Shown in pieces: positions 1 through 9,307 of a stretch of 64,000 bases of DNA. Source of the DNA: Rhizobium sp. BK316. Its GTDB lineage: Bacteria > Pseudomonadota > Alphaproteobacteria > Rhizobiales > Rhizobiaceae. The notes beneath the pieces were generated by a model. The model was not told where the DNA came from, did no database searches, and saw only the letters and a program-made list of their open reading frames with translations. The DNA lies in contig NZ_JACHZR010000005.1 in the NCBI RefSeq assembly GCF_014193695.1, positions 124,001 through 188,000 of the forward strand, read 5' to 3'. The translations under genes and the position numbers were made by a program. Position 1 is the first letter of the stretch, and every line of letters begins with the position of its first letter.

Positions 1-98
1 AGGTGCCGGATCTCGATGCCGCGCTCGAATGGGCCACACGCGTTCCCGTCTCCGAACGGGGCTCGGTCGAAATACGGCCCCGGCTGCAAACAGCGTGA
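1..98 (+). CDS. YCII/DGPF-family protein, C-terminal end (partial)
   Basis: The reading frame enters from the left edge and ends with TGA at 96-98. The visible 31 residues include DLDAALEWA and GSVEIRPR, the usual C-terminal signature of YCII-related (DGPF) proteins. In the ECF42 group of sigma factors a DGPF protein is typically encoded beside the sigma factor gene, and here the next gene, 7 bp downstream, is such a sigma factor. The bulk of the protein lies outside the window, so no active-site residues can be checked. Confidence 0.75.
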   Translation, partial: VPDLDAALEWATRVPVSERGSVEIRPRLQTA

Positions 99-105
99 GA
101 CCGTT

Positions 106-1356
106 GTGACATCAGATGCAGGTCGCGCCGCCGAAAAGGTGGCGCGCCAATCCTACGGCAAGCTTATTGCCTTTCTTGCTGCCCGCTCGCGCGATGTGCC
201 GGCAGCAGAAGATGCCCTGTCCGAAGCGCTTGCGGCTGCTCTGCGAACATGGCCCGAGCGCGGCATTCCCGATAATCCCGAGGCCTGGCTGCTCACCGCA
301 GCTCGCCGCAACCTCATACAGGCCGTCCGCCACCGAAATGTGCGCGACAATGCTCGCAACATGATTACGCTGGCTTTCGAGGAAGCCGAAGAGCGCATGA
401 ACGATGTCGAAAATGCCGTCTTCCCGGATGAACGGCTGAAACTGCTTTTTGCCTGTACCCACCCGACAATCGACAAGTCTGTTCACACACCGCTGATGCT
501 CCAGACCGTGCTTGGCGTTGACGCTAAAACCATGGCGCGGGCCTTCGTCGTCTCGCCGGATGCCATGAGCCAGCGTCTGGTGCGGGCTAAGGTGAAGATC
601 CGCGATGCCGGCATTCCCTTCGCTATTCCCGAGCAGCACATGCTGACGGAGCGGCTGGCGAGCGTGCTCTCCGCAATTTATGCCGCCTATGGCTTGGGCT
701 GGGATGGTCTCGATGGCGAGGAAGACAGTCGCACGGGCCTGACAGGCGAAGCCATCTGGCTTGGCCGTACGCTCATAACAATTCTGCCGGAAGAGCCCGA
801 GGTCATGGGGCTGCTCTCACTGATGCTTTATTGCGAAGCAAGAAGACATGCACGGCTCGACGCTGATGGCCTCTACGTGCCGCTCGAGGATCAGGACACC
901 GGCCTCTGGAACGAGATCATGATGGCGGAAGCCGACGCGCTGCTGCGCAAAGCCGGTACTTTCGACTGCTTTGGTCCGTTCCAGTGCCAGGCGGCGATCC
1001 AGTCCGTCCACGTCTCGCGTCGCCGGACGGCGGCAACGGACTGGGAAGCTCTCGTCACGCTTTATCGGGCACTGATTGCCATGAAACCGACGCTCGGCGC
1101 GAAGGTCAGCCACGCAGCTGTCATCGGCAGGGTCGAAGACGCGGCCTCGGCCCTCACTTTGCTGGACGGGCTGGAGCAACGTGCCATTGCCAGCTACCAG
1201 CCCTATTGGGCAGTGCGCGCGCATCTGCTTTCCGAACTCGGTGAAAGTGATGCCGCGGCAGAAGCCTACGGAATCGCGATCGGCCTGAGCGACAATCCGG
1301 CCATCTGCACCTTCCTCACCAGCAGGCTTAAGGCCGTTATTTCTCGGTCAGCTTGA
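106..1356 (+). CDS. ECF42-type RNA polymerase sigma factor with long C-terminal extension
   Basis: A 416-residue sigma factor. Region 2-like sequence (ARQSYGKLIAFL, then EDALSEALAAAL and PEAWLLTAARR) fills roughly the first 80 residues, and a region 4-like helix-turn-helix lies near residues 130-180. About 200 further residues form the helical extension typical of this family. The open frame reaches back to 16, but the GTG at 106 is preferred because it lies just after the stop of the YCII gene and starts the protein at the expected N-terminus. The family normally works without a classical anti-sigma factor, and the extension is thought to be the sensory or inhibitory part. Its 3' end overlaps the convergent MotB-like gene by 20 bp. 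Confidence 0.85.
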   Translation: MTSDAGRAAEKVARQSYGKLIAFLAARSRDVPAAEDALSEALAAALRTWPERGIPDNPEAWLLTAARRNLIQAVRHRNVRDNARNMITLAFEEAEERMNDVENAVFPDERLKLLFACTHPTIDKSVHTPLMLQTVLGVDAKTMARAFVVSPDAMSQRLVRAKVKIRDAGIPFAIPEQHMLTERLASVLSAIYAAYGLGWDGLDGEEDSRTGLTGEAIWLGRTLITILPEEPEVMGLLSLMLYCEARRHARLDADGLYVPLEDQDTGLWNEIMMAEADALLRKAGTFDCFGPFQCQAAIQSVHVSRRRTAATDWEALVTLYRALIAMKPTLGAKVSHAAVIGRVEDAASALTLLDGLEQRAIASYQPYWAVRAHLLSELGESDAAAEAYGIAIGLSDNPAICTFLTSRLKAVISRSA

Positions 1357-2368
1357 GTTCGATACGGCGGTTCGTGGCACGCGCTTCCGGCGTATCGCCG
1401 GGCGCAATCGGCTGGAATTCGCCAAAACCTGCCGCAACAAGCCGGTCGGCAGGCACACCCTGCGCGATCAGGAACTTCACGACAGAGATCGCGCGGGCAG
1501 ACGAAAGCTCCCAGTTGTCCCGGTAGCGGCCCGTGCCTGAAAGCGCGACATTGTCCGTATGCCCGTCGACGCGCAGAACCCAGTTGATTTCGGGCGGAAT
1601 TTCCTTGGCAAGGTCGAGCAAGGCGGCGGCGAGCTTTGCCATTTCTGTTTGGCCATCGGGATTGAGGTCCGCTCCCCCAGATGGGAACAGCACTTCCGAC
1701 TGGAAGACGAAACGGTCGCCGACGACACGGATGTTTTCGCGATCGGACAGGATCTCGCGCAGACGGCCGAAGAAGTCCGACCTGTAGCGGTTGAGTTCCT
1801 GCACGCGCGCGGCCAGCGCCACATTCAGACGGCGGCCGAGATCGGCGATTTTTGTCTGCGAGGTTTGATCCTTCTCCTCGGAAGCCTGAAGTGCTGCCTC
1901 GACAGCAGCAATCTGGCTGCGCAGTGCTGCGATCTGCTGGTTGAGGAGCTCGACCTGGCTGAGGGCACGGTCGCTGACCTGCTTCTGCTCATCGAGCTGT
2001 TGCGTCAGCGTTCCGATCTGTCGCTTTGCCGCATCCTGGCCGCCGGAGCCCGCGCTCAGCAGCGCCTGCAATCGCGTACGCTCGCCCTCAGCACTCGCAA
2101 GCGATGCCTGCAGATTGGCGACGGAATCCTGAAGATCCTGATTGCTGCCCTTCTCGAGCGCCAGCAACTGCGTGAGCTCATTGATCTGACCGTTCAGACG
2201 TGCCAGCACCTCATCACGGCCGCTGATTTCGCGGCTGAGAATGAACTGGCCGACGACGAAGACCGTAAGGATGAACATGATGGCGATGAGCAGCGTCGAC
2301 AGAGCATCGACGAAGCCCGGCCAGTAGTCGACCGCGCGTTGGTGGCGACGGTTGCGGGCAAGAGGCAT
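1337..2368 (-). CDS. MotB/OmpA-domain inner membrane protein
   Basis: A 343-residue protein with one N-terminal membrane helix (about residues 17-45, beginning WPGFVDALSTLLIAIMF as in MotB/TolR stators). A heptad-rich coiled coil follows over about 55-165. The C-terminal OmpA-like peptidoglycan-binding domain shows DGHTDNVAL, RAISVVKFL and NRRIELKL. It starts 3 bp after the MotA/ExbB-like gene stops, so the two are almost certainly co-translated. The pair probably forms a proton-driven stator-like complex attached to peptidoglycan. No flagellar genes are adjacent, so a true flagellar MotB role is not supported and the substrate is unknown. Confidence 0.8.
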   Translation of the reverse strand: MPLARNRRHQRAVDYWPGFVDALSTLLIAIMFILTVFVVGQFILSREISGRDEVLARLNGQINELTQLLALEKGSNQDLQDSVANLQASLASAEGERTRLQALLSAGSGGQDAAKRQIGTLTQQLDEQKQVSDRALSQVELLNQQIAALRSQIAAVEAALQASEEKDQTSQTKIADLGRRLNVALAARVQELNRYRSDFFGRLREILSDRENIRVVGDRFVFQSEVLFPSGGADLNPDGQTEMAKLAAALLDLAKEIPPEINWVLRVDGHTDNVALSGTGRYRDNWELSSARAISVVKFLIAQGVPADRLVAAGFGEFQPIAPGDTPEARATNRRIELKLTEK

Positions 2369-2371
2369 CGC

Positions 2372-3469
2372 TTACTTGCCCTCGCTCTTTTCGACATGGC
2401 CGGCCCGCTCGCGCGCCCTCTCGCCGCCACGATCCTGCACGCCGATACGCTCGGCCAGCCGGTCGAGCGTGCGGCGCATCGCCTTTGCCTCGTCCTGCTG
2501 CACCTCGATCCAGTCGCGCAGCATCTGCTGCTCGTTGCGCATGTTCTTGACGAGGCCCTGGATGCCTTCGGCAAGGCTCGCCATGGCCGCGACCGACCGC
2601 TGGCTGGCCGGGCCACCCTCTTCGGCAACCTTGCGCAGATATTCCGAAAGCGCCTTCATATCTTCCGACGAGCCGCCGGAGACTGCATCGAGCGTCGGCA
2701 CCGGAATGTCCGAGCCGACATCGGTAACGGAGGAGAGCCAGTTTTCGAGCTCCGTGTAGAAACGGTTCTGCGCGCGGCCGGCCTGCAGGTCGAGGAAACC
2801 GAGGATCAGCGAACCCGAAAGACCGAGCAGCGATGACGAAAAAGCCTGGCCCATGCCGGACAGCGGCGTCGCAAGCCCTTCTTTCAGCGTGGACAGCACG
2901 TCGCCCGTACCGTTCGAGCCGGCATCGAGTGACTGGATGACCGAGCTGATGGAACCGATCGTACCGATAAGGCCCCAGAAGGTGCCGAGCAGGCCGAGGA
3001 AGACGAGAAGCCCGATGAGGTAGCGGGAGACGTCGCGTGATTCGTCGAGACGATTGGCGATCGAATCCAGAATGGAGCGCAGCGCCGTGGTCGACAATGC
3101 CACCCCGGACTTGCGATTGCCGATCAGCGCCCGCATCGGCGCAAGCAGCCGCGGATTGCGGTTCACCTTGTCGGCGCTGCCTGCCGCGCGGAAGGAGTTG
3201 AACCAGCGCACTTCCGGACGAAGCGACAGCACATGATTGAAAACGAGAATGATTCCAACGGCAAGAACGCCGAGGATGAGACCATTGAGGCCCGGATTAT
3301 GCATGAAGGCGGTCTGTGTCTGCCGGAACAGGATGGCCGCTATGAAGCCCACGATGATGAGGAACAATAACATCGTCCAGAAGAACGACATGGGACTTGA
3401 GAGTTTGTAGGCGTAGCCACTCGTGGTCTTCTCGGTCGAGCCGAACTCGGCCACATTCACATTTTCCAT
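2372..3469 (-). CDS. MotA/TolQ/ExbB-like proton channel protein
   Basis: A 365-residue polytopic membrane protein. Hydrophobic segments lie near residues 27-50, 60-80, 148-172 (GLLVFLGLLGTFWGLIGTIG, the conserved MotA/TolQ core) and 205-230. A cytoplasmic helical C-terminal part with charged coiled-coil character follows. It is the first gene of a two-gene operon with the MotB/OmpA protein. The long cytoplasmic tail and the lack of motility genes make it a generic stator component rather than flagellar MotA. It also does not look like a Zorya defence module, because no ZorC, ZorD or ZorE-like gene is present. Confidence 0.8.
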   Translation of the reverse strand: MENVNVAEFGSTEKTTSGYAYKLSSPMSFFWTMLLFLIIVGFIAAILFRQTQTAFMHNPGLNGLILGVLAVGIILVFNHVLSLRPEVRWFNSFRAAGSADKVNRNPRLLAPMRALIGNRKSGVALSTTALRSILDSIANRLDESRDVSRYLIGLLVFLGLLGTFWGLIGTIGSISSVIQSLDAGSNGTGDVLSTLKEGLATPLSGMGQAFSSSLLGLSGSLILGFLDLQAGRAQNRFYTELENWLSSVTDVGSDIPVPTLDAVSGGSSEDMKALSEYLRKVAEEGGPASQRSVAAMASLAEGIQGLVKNMRNEQQMLRDWIEVQQDEAKAMRRTLDRLAERIGVQDRGGERARERAGHVEKSEGK

Positions 3470-3581
3470 AGGTTCCTCGGCCTCCGGACTAATTGCAGCC
3501 GGAGACTAGATCAACATTGCGCCGAATTGAAGTATGCCCGGTGGAAAAGCGGGACTTTGCAACAGGCTGCTTGCCCGCCCG

Positions 3582-4382
3582 TCACCGGGTCGGAACGGGC
3601 CGCTTGACGACTTCCGTCAGGGCCTTGTGAATGTGCTCGTTGCCGGCAATGATCGCGCCGGTTTCGAGGATCGACGTGCCGCCGTCCCAGTCGGTCGCAA
3701 AACCGCCCGCTTCGCGGATGAGCAGGATGCCGGCCGCCATGTCCCAGGGCGACAACGCCGTTTCCCAGAAACCGTCAAAACGACCGGCCGCCACATAGGC
3801 AAGATCGAGCGAGACCGCACCCATGCGACGGATGCCGGCGACCTCACCCATGACGTGGCGCAGCTCGATCAGGAACTTGCCGTGATTTCCACGGCCGAGA
3901 TGCGGCACACCGCAGGCGATGACGCTGTCGGAGAGCACTCGGCGCGAGGCGACCCGCAGCCGGCGATCGTTCAAGAATGCACCACCGCCGCGCTCTGCGG
4001 TGTAAAGCTCGTCCGTCGCCGGGTTGAAGATGACACCTGCCACGATCTCATTGTTGCGCTCGAGTGCGATGGAGACGGCGAAGGCTGGAATGCCGTGCAG
4101 GAAGTTGGTCGTGCCGTCGAGCGGATCGACGATCCAGCGATGCGCGCCATCAGTACCCTTGATCTCTTCGCTTTCCTCACCGAGGAAGCCGTAGGTCGGG
4201 CGAGCCTTGAGAAGCTCTTCCTTGACGATCTTTTCGGCCTTGCGGTCCGCATTCGAGACGAAGTCGCCCGGTCCCTTCACCGATACCTGCAGGTTCTGCA
4301 CTTCACCGAAATCACGCCCCAGCGACTTGCCTGCCTTGATGGCAGCCTGAACCATGACATTGAGAAGAGCTGAACGGGCCAT
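3582..4382 (-). CDS. suhB: inositol-1-monophosphatase family protein
   Basis: A 266-residue Mg-dependent phosphatase that hydrolyses inositol monophosphates or related sugar phosphates in the cytoplasm. The metal-binding motifs are intact: GEES at residues 68-71, DPLDGTTNF at 86-94 and WD at 213-214. The start chosen is the ATG at 4382 (MARSALLN), which follows an AGGAAAA ribosome site; the open frame extends further upstream without family-like sequence. The symbol follows the usual naming of alphaproteobacterial homologues. Substrate preference cannot be read from sequence. Confidence 0.88.
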   Translation of the reverse strand: MARSALLNVMVQAAIKAGKSLGRDFGEVQNLQVSVKGPGDFVSNADRKAEKIVKEELLKARPTYGFLGEESEEIKGTDGAHRWIVDPLDGTTNFLHGIPAFAVSIALERNNEIVAGVIFNPATDELYTAERGGGAFLNDRRLRVASRRVLSDSVIACGVPHLGRGNHGKFLIELRHVMGEVAGIRRMGAVSLDLAYVAAGRFDGFWETALSPWDMAAGILLIREAGGFATDWDGGTSILETGAIIAGNEHIHKALTEVVKRPVPTR

Positions 4383-4576
4383 GTGGGCATTTTCCTTGGA
4401 TAATACGGGACGCGCTGTCAGGGGCGGGGGTATGTCCCTGAACGCCGGAAGCGACAGCGCTGCATAGATTGGCGGCCTCAAGACCACAAAATCAGGGAAA
4501 TTTCAAGGGGAATGCCGCATGGCGGGGTTGCAGCACGAAAGGATAATTCCAAGTTATTCTGGATAGATCCGTCTGA

Positions 4577-4795
4577 ATGGCACTCGGCCGCATGGGCGAG
4601 GACAAGGAAATCGCGAGCTTCGCAGCCTGTCTCGCGAGCCCCGAAACATCCTTCATCACCGGCGCCAGCCTGACGATCGACGGCGGTTATCTGGCCTGGT
4701 GCAGACAAGCGAACGGCGGCGCAGATGTGCCGTCATTCCATTGCTCCCGTCATTCCATCGCTCAATGTCCGAAAGTCAGGACTTCTGCTGTGTGA
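4577..4795 (+). pseudogene. C-terminal remnant of a short-chain dehydrogenase (SDR)
   Basis: The frame encodes a typical SDR C-terminus (GRMGEDKEIASFAACLAS, then SFITGASLTIDGG) with no Rossmann fold or catalytic Tyr-Lys. The codon just before the ATG at 4577 is a TGA stop, and no upstream frame restores the missing roughly 200 residues. After the DGG motif the frame runs on into non-family sequence and overlaps the end of cheB. I read it as a decayed gene rather than a functional small protein. Confidence 0.7.
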
Positions 4796-5873
4796 TCAGC
4801 ACTTCGCGGGCGATCTGGTCGAGCGGCAGAATTCGGTCGACACCGCCCTTGGCGATCGCTTCCTTCGGCATGCCGAAAACAACCGAGGTCGCTTCATCCT
4901 GCGCGACGGTATAGGCGCCGGCCTGATGCATTTCCAGCATGCCGCGCGCACCGTCGTCTCCCATTCCCGTCATGATGATGCCCATCGCGTTCGAGCCGGC
5001 CGAACGGGCAGCGGAACGGAAGAGCACATCGACAGACGGGCGGTGGCGGGAAACCAGTGGTCCGGACTTGACGGACACATAATAGCGTGCGCCCTGACGC
5101 TCCAGCAGCATATGCTTGTCGCCGGGCGCAATCAGCACGTGACCGCGCAGCACCGGATCGCCGTCGGCTGCTTCCTTGACCTCGACTTCGCAAAGACCAT
5201 TGAGGCGCTTGGCGAAAGCCGCGGTGAATCTTTCCGGCATGTGCTGGACGATCACCATGCCCGGCGCATTGGCCGGCAGCGCCTCCAGAAATTCGCGCAG
5301 GGCTTCCGTTCCGCCCGTCGAAGCGCCGACGCAGACGACCATTTCCGTCGTCTTCGCCATGGCCCGGCCGGTTGGTGGCGGCAGCATCGCATCGGCCGTC
5401 AGCTTCTTGGCCGGCCCTTCCGCCGAAGCCGAACGGACGCGGCCTGCAGCGCGGCGCACATTCGCAAGCCGTGCATGCGAAGCGCTCTTCACCACTTCAC
5501 GGATACGCATCGCATCGTCGGCCAAACTGTCGGCCGCACCGATTTTCGATTTCAGGATGACATCGACAGCTCCAGCCTCCAGCGCCTGCAGCAGCGTTTC
5601 CGAACCTGCTTCCGTCAGCGAGGAACACATGACGACCGGGATGGGCCGCTGTGACATGAGCTTGCGCAGGAAGGTGATGCCATCCATGCGCGGCATCTCG
5701 ACATCGAGCGTGATAACGTCGGGGATCTCTTCCTGGATCTTGCGCGCCGCCATGAACGGGTCGGAGGCGACGCCCATGACTTCGATCTCCGGGTCGTCTT
5801 CCAGAACCCGTGTCAGTGTCTGCCGGACACTGGCGGAATCATCGATGATGAGGACACGGACTTTTTTGGCCAT
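4776..5873 (-). CDS. cheB: chemotaxis protein-glutamate methylesterase/glutaminase CheB
   Basis: A 365-residue two-domain response regulator. The N-terminal receiver domain has the acidic pair at D11-D12 and the phosphoacceptor D57 (TLDVEMPRMDG). A variable linker of about 40 residues leads to the methylesterase domain with the catalytic triad S185 (GASTGG), H211 (QHMPERF) and D307 (MTGMGDDG). It removes methyl groups from chemoreceptors for adaptation, counteracting CheR. It is the last gene of the leftward chemosensory operon, 9 bp after cheR. Confidence 0.95.
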   Translation of the reverse strand: MAKKVRVLIIDDSASVRQTLTRVLEDDPEIEVMGVASDPFMAARKIQEEIPDVITLDVEMPRMDGITFLRKLMSQRPIPVVMCSSLTEAGSETLLQALEAGAVDVILKSKIGAADSLADDAMRIREVVKSASHARLANVRRAAGRVRSASAEGPAKKLTADAMLPPPTGRAMAKTTEMVVCVGASTGGTEALREFLEALPANAPGMVIVQHMPERFTAAFAKRLNGLCEVEVKEAADGDPVLRGHVLIAPGDKHMLLERQGARYYVSVKSGPLVSRHRPSVDVLFRSAARSAGSNAMGIIMTGMGDDGARGMLEMHQAGAYTVAQDEATSVVFGMPKEAIAKGGVDRILPLDQIAREVLITQQKS

Positions 5874-5882
5874 AGGACCCTC

Positions 5883-6737
5883 TCAGATGCGCTGGAACAC
5901 CGTATTCGAAACCTGCTTCAAGGGAAGGTCGAAGCCGGTGATCGATTCCGAGTGTCCGATAAACATGTACCCGCCCTTCGCGAGGCAATCGCAGAGACGG
6001 GTGAGAACACCTGCCTGCGTCTGCTTGTCGAAGTAGATCAGCACGTTGCGGCAAAAGATCAGATGCATCGTGTCGCCAACCGGATATTTCTCGTCCATCA
6101 GGTTCATGCGGGCGAAGCCGACGCGGCTACGCAGCTTCGGTGAGATGCGAACATCGCGTCGGCCCTGCTGCTTGGCCACCATGACATACTTCTTCTGCAG
6201 GTCGCGCGGCACCGGCGCGACCAGATCTTCCGCATAGATGCCCCGGCGCGCGGTCTGCAGCACGTCGGTCGAGAGGTCGGTCGCCAGCACACTGTAGGAG
6301 AGATCGCTACGACCCTCGACGAATTCGGCCAGCACCATTGCCATGGTGTAGGGCTCCGCGCCGGTCGAGCATGCCGAACTCCATGTACGAATGGTCCGCA
6401 CACCGCTGTCGGCGAGCGTTGGAAGGGCGACCGTCTGCATATATTCGAAATGCTTGGCTTCCCGGAAGAAGTCGGTCTTGTTGGTCGTCACGACGTCTAT
6501 CAGGTAGACGCTCTCCTGCTCGAGACCATCCTCGTTGAACAGGAAATCGCAATAGTCGTCGAAGCTCGCATGGCGCGTGGCGCGGAGACGCCGGCGCAGC
6601 CGGCCCTCCAGCATCGTCAGCTTCGTCGGCGGCATCTTGATGCCGCTATAGTCATAGATGAACCGTGCCAGCTTGTCGAAGTTACGCTTGCTGATCCTGT
6701 CACCCGGCAATTGGGTTTCTACCGCTGCCATACTCAT
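5883..6737 (-). CDS. cheR: chemotaxis protein methyltransferase CheR
   Basis: A 284-residue S-adenosylmethionine-dependent methyltransferase that methylates glutamates on chemoreceptor helices. Family motifs are clear: an N-terminal helical domain (residues 15-90), NKTDFFRE near 86-93, the SAM-binding SSACSTGAEPYT, FCRNVLIYFD and the closing GHSES. No C-terminal TPR domain is fused. The first ATG (6737) is used; a second ATG lies two codons later. It lies between cheW and cheB in the operon. Confidence 0.95.
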   Translation of the reverse strand: MSMAAVETQLPGDRISKRNFDKLARFIYDYSGIKMPPTKLTMLEGRLRRRLRATRHASFDDYCDFLFNEDGLEQESVYLIDVVTTNKTDFFREAKHFEYMQTVALPTLADSGVRTIRTWSSACSTGAEPYTMAMVLAEFVEGRSDLSYSVLATDLSTDVLQTARRGIYAEDLVAPVPRDLQKKYVMVAKQQGRRDVRISPKLRSRVGFARMNLMDEKYPVGDTMHLIFCRNVLIYFDKQTQAGVLTRLCDCLAKGGYMFIGHSESITGFDLPLKQVSNTVFQRI

Positions 6738-6770
6738 AAAACGCGACGCTCCGGGTAAGTCTCGAGGGCC

Positions 6771-7247
6771 TTAGGCGGCCGATTGCAGGACAGAGGCATC
6801 CTCGCGCGACAGAAGCCGGGCAAGGTCGACGATAACGACGAAGCCGTTCTCGCGGCGCACGACACCGGCAATGTAATCCGACCGCCAGCGCACGCCGATA
6901 TCGGGCGCAGCCTCGATCTGATCGCGGCGGAACGGCGTCACTTCGAAAACGCGATCGGCGACGAGGCCGAGCGTCAGAAGACGGTTTTCCATGGGAACGT
7001 CGAGGACCAGCACGCGCGTATGCGGCGTCGGCACGGTCTTCGACATGCCGAGCTTCAATCGCAAGTCGATCGTCGGCACGCCCTGACCGCGCACATCGCG
7101 CAGGCCGAGCAGATAGTCGGGGCCATTCGGAATCTTGAAGGCTTCCGCATAGTCGAGGATTTCGCGCACCACCTCCACCGGAACGGCGAAGATCTCCTCG
7201 CCGAGGCTGAAGGTCACGAATTGAGCTTCCAGAGATGTTGTTGCCAT
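6771..7247 (-). CDS. cheW: chemotaxis coupling protein CheW (operon-distal copy)
   Basis: A 158-residue CheW-domain protein that links chemoreceptors to CheA. It has the family's AQFVTFSLGEEIFAVP beginning, VRGQGVPTIDLRLKLG and a C-terminal VVIVDLARLLS. The start is the ATG at 7247 (MATTSLEAQ); the longer open frame overlaps the preceding receptor gene and is not CheW-like. It is the second cheW of the operon, following the last receptor gene, while the other follows cheA. Two CheWs may serve different receptors or array positions. Confidence 0.93.
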   Translation of the reverse strand: MATTSLEAQFVTFSLGEEIFAVPVEVVREILDYAEAFKIPNGPDYLLGLRDVRGQGVPTIDLRLKLGMSKTVPTPHTRVLVLDVPMENRLLTLGLVADRVFEVTPFRRDQIEAAPDIGVRWRSDYIAGVVRRENGFVVIVDLARLLSREDASVLQSAA

Positions 7248-7323
7248 GATCAACCGCTTTCCTTGGATTCGGGCGCCCCCATTATCGGGGACGCCTGTTA
7301 ACAGATTGAAAGGACCCGAATGC

Positions 7324-9144
7324 TCAGGCGCTTTCCTTGAACTCCGCATCCCCATCGTCGGGGCCGCCCATGGAGAGGTCGAGGGCAAAGCCCTTGGCGC
7401 GCGCCTGCTGGGCAGCAACCGTATTGGCGGCCGCGGTCTTCTTGGCGACCGGCTTGCGGCCTCCGGTCGGAAGCGGCGTGCTCACCGTGACCTTGGCAGC
7501 CGGAGCGCGGGACAGACGGTTGCCGGCCATATCCACCTTGAAGAAGGCGATCGAGGCCTGCAGTTCCTCAGCCTGGGTTGCCAGCTCTTCGGAGGTCGCC
7601 GACATTTCTTCGGAGGCACCGGCATTCTGCTGCGTCACCTTGTCGAGCTGCTGGATCGCCTCATTGATCTGGGCTGCACCAATATCCTGCTCGCGGCAAG
7701 CAGCGCTGATCTCGGAGACCAGTTCGGCAGTCTTGCGGATATCCGGAACCAAGCGGCCGAGCATGTCGCCGGCTTCCTGCGCCGCCTTTACCGTATCGCC
7801 GGACATCGCCGAGATTTCAGCGGCTGCCGACTGGCTGCGTTCTGCCAGCTTGCGCACTTCCGAGGCGACGACCGCAAAACCCTTGCCGTGCTCACCGGCA
7901 CGCGCGGCTTCGACGGCGGCATTCAGGGCGAGCAGGTCGGTCTGGCGGGCGATTTCCTGGACGATGCCGATCTTCTCGGCGATCGTGCGCATCGCAGCCA
8001 CCGCACGGTTGACGGCATCGCCGGAATTCTCCGCATCCTTGGCGGACTGGCGGGCGATCTTTTCGGTCTGGGCGGCGTTATCGGCGTTCTGCTTGATGTT
8101 TGAGGCCATCTCTTCCATCGAAGCGGAGGCCTCTTCAGCCGAAGCCGCCTGTTCGGTCGCACCCTGCGAGACCTGCTCGGAGCTGGCAGACAGTTCCTGG
8201 CTGCCGGACGAGACGTTTTCCGCAGCGGCGATCGCATCGGCGACAACACCGCGCAGGCGCTCCACCATCTGCTCCAGAGCGATGCCCAGCGTGTCCTTTT
8301 CCGACAGAGGCTTCGGAGAGACCGTAAGGTCGCCGTTCGAGATCTGGTTGGCGATCTGCGCGGTGTTACGCAGGTTGCCGGTCATCCGCGTCATGGAATT
8401 GACCAGATCGCGGATCTCGTCATTGCTCTTATGCTCGATGTCCTGTTCGAGATCGCCGATGCTGACGGCATCAGCAAGTTGAACCGCGCGCTTGAGGCCA
8501 CGGGAGATATTGAGCAGGATCCAGATGGCAGCAGCCGAGGATATGACCATCAGCCCGATCGTCATGAGGATGAGCAGGTTGCGCGACTGTGCATATTGCT
8601 CGTTTGTGGCCGAGTCGGTCTCGGCGACATTGCCGGTTACCGTGTCATTCAGCTTCAAAAGGATGGCGAGAAGCTGTGTCGTAACCTGCTGGCCTTCACC
8701 CATCGAAATGACGCCGGCCTGCGTGTTGGATTCACTGGTGTTCTGCGTGGCGAGATCAGCAACACGGTCCTGAAGGGACGTCCACTTGCCGTAGAGATCG
8801 CCGAATTCGCTCATGCCGCTGCGGATATCCGGATCGGGGGATGCAGCAAGACGTGCCTGCAGCGTCTTGATCTGATCGCGCTGCTGGGAGATTTCGTCGA
8901 CATAGCCGGCGATCTTAGTCGGATCCGTGTTGATGATTGCATCCTTCTCGGCGCGGATCGAGCGCATGACCGCATCGGAAAGATCACCGGAATCGCGCAG
9001 GTTGGCGACTGGGCCGGCAACCATGACCGAGATGTCATCGTTGAGCGACGAAAGATTGTAGATCGAAAGACCTGCCATTGCGCAGGTCAGGAGAACAATG
9101 AAACCGAAGACCAGGCCCAGTTTCAGTTTGATGGTGAAGCGCAT
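7324..9144 (-). CDS. methyl-accepting chemotaxis protein, two HAMP units (receptor 1)
   Basis: A 606-residue transmembrane receptor. TM1 lies about residues 10-30 and TM2 about 190-212, enclosing a roughly 160-residue helical periplasmic domain of the 4HB type. Two consecutive HAMP units have their GDL motifs at 230 and 271. The signalling domain has an intact hairpin tip (LLALNAAVEAARAGEHGKGF). The C-terminal tail is RAKGFALDLSMGGPD followed by an acidic end and ESA. The start at 9144 (MRFTIKLKLG) has an AGAGGTT ribosome site. Its 3' part is almost identical to receptor 3, so recombination between them is likely. The ligand is unknown. Confidence 0.93.
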   Translation of the reverse strand: MRFTIKLKLGLVFGFIVLLTCAMAGLSIYNLSSLNDDISVMVAGPVANLRDSGDLSDAVMRSIRAEKDAIINTDPTKIAGYVDEISQQRDQIKTLQARLAASPDPDIRSGMSEFGDLYGKWTSLQDRVADLATQNTSESNTQAGVISMGEGQQVTTQLLAILLKLNDTVTGNVAETDSATNEQYAQSRNLLILMTIGLMVISSAAAIWILLNISRGLKRAVQLADAVSIGDLEQDIEHKSNDEIRDLVNSMTRMTGNLRNTAQIANQISNGDLTVSPKPLSEKDTLGIALEQMVERLRGVVADAIAAAENVSSGSQELSASSEQVSQGATEQAASAEEASASMEEMASNIKQNADNAAQTEKIARQSAKDAENSGDAVNRAVAAMRTIAEKIGIVQEIARQTDLLALNAAVEAARAGEHGKGFAVVASEVRKLAERSQSAAAEISAMSGDTVKAAQEAGDMLGRLVPDIRKTAELVSEISAACREQDIGAAQINEAIQQLDKVTQQNAGASEEMSATSEELATQAEELQASIAFFKVDMAGNRLSRAPAAKVTVSTPLPTGGRKPVAKKTAAANTVAAQQARAKGFALDLSMGGPDDGDAEFKESA

Positions 9145-9307
9145 TTCCGAACCTCTTTTAGAATGGTTGCGGCTGTGCCGCACAACAGGACCTCTGATAA
9201 ACGCTTCATGCGTCGCCGGCTGAGCCCGGTACAGACCGGCTTGGACATCGCCGGATGCCGGAGGGGCCATGTAGCTTCGGCCCCTCCCTCGTCGAAAACG
9301 GAAAACC

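Noticed and set aside
1337..3469. MotA/MotB-like pair considered as a Zorya anti-phage system
   Set aside because: Zorya needs ZorC and ZorD (or ZorE) genes next to the ZorAB pair; the neighbours are a sigma factor and an inositol monophosphatase.
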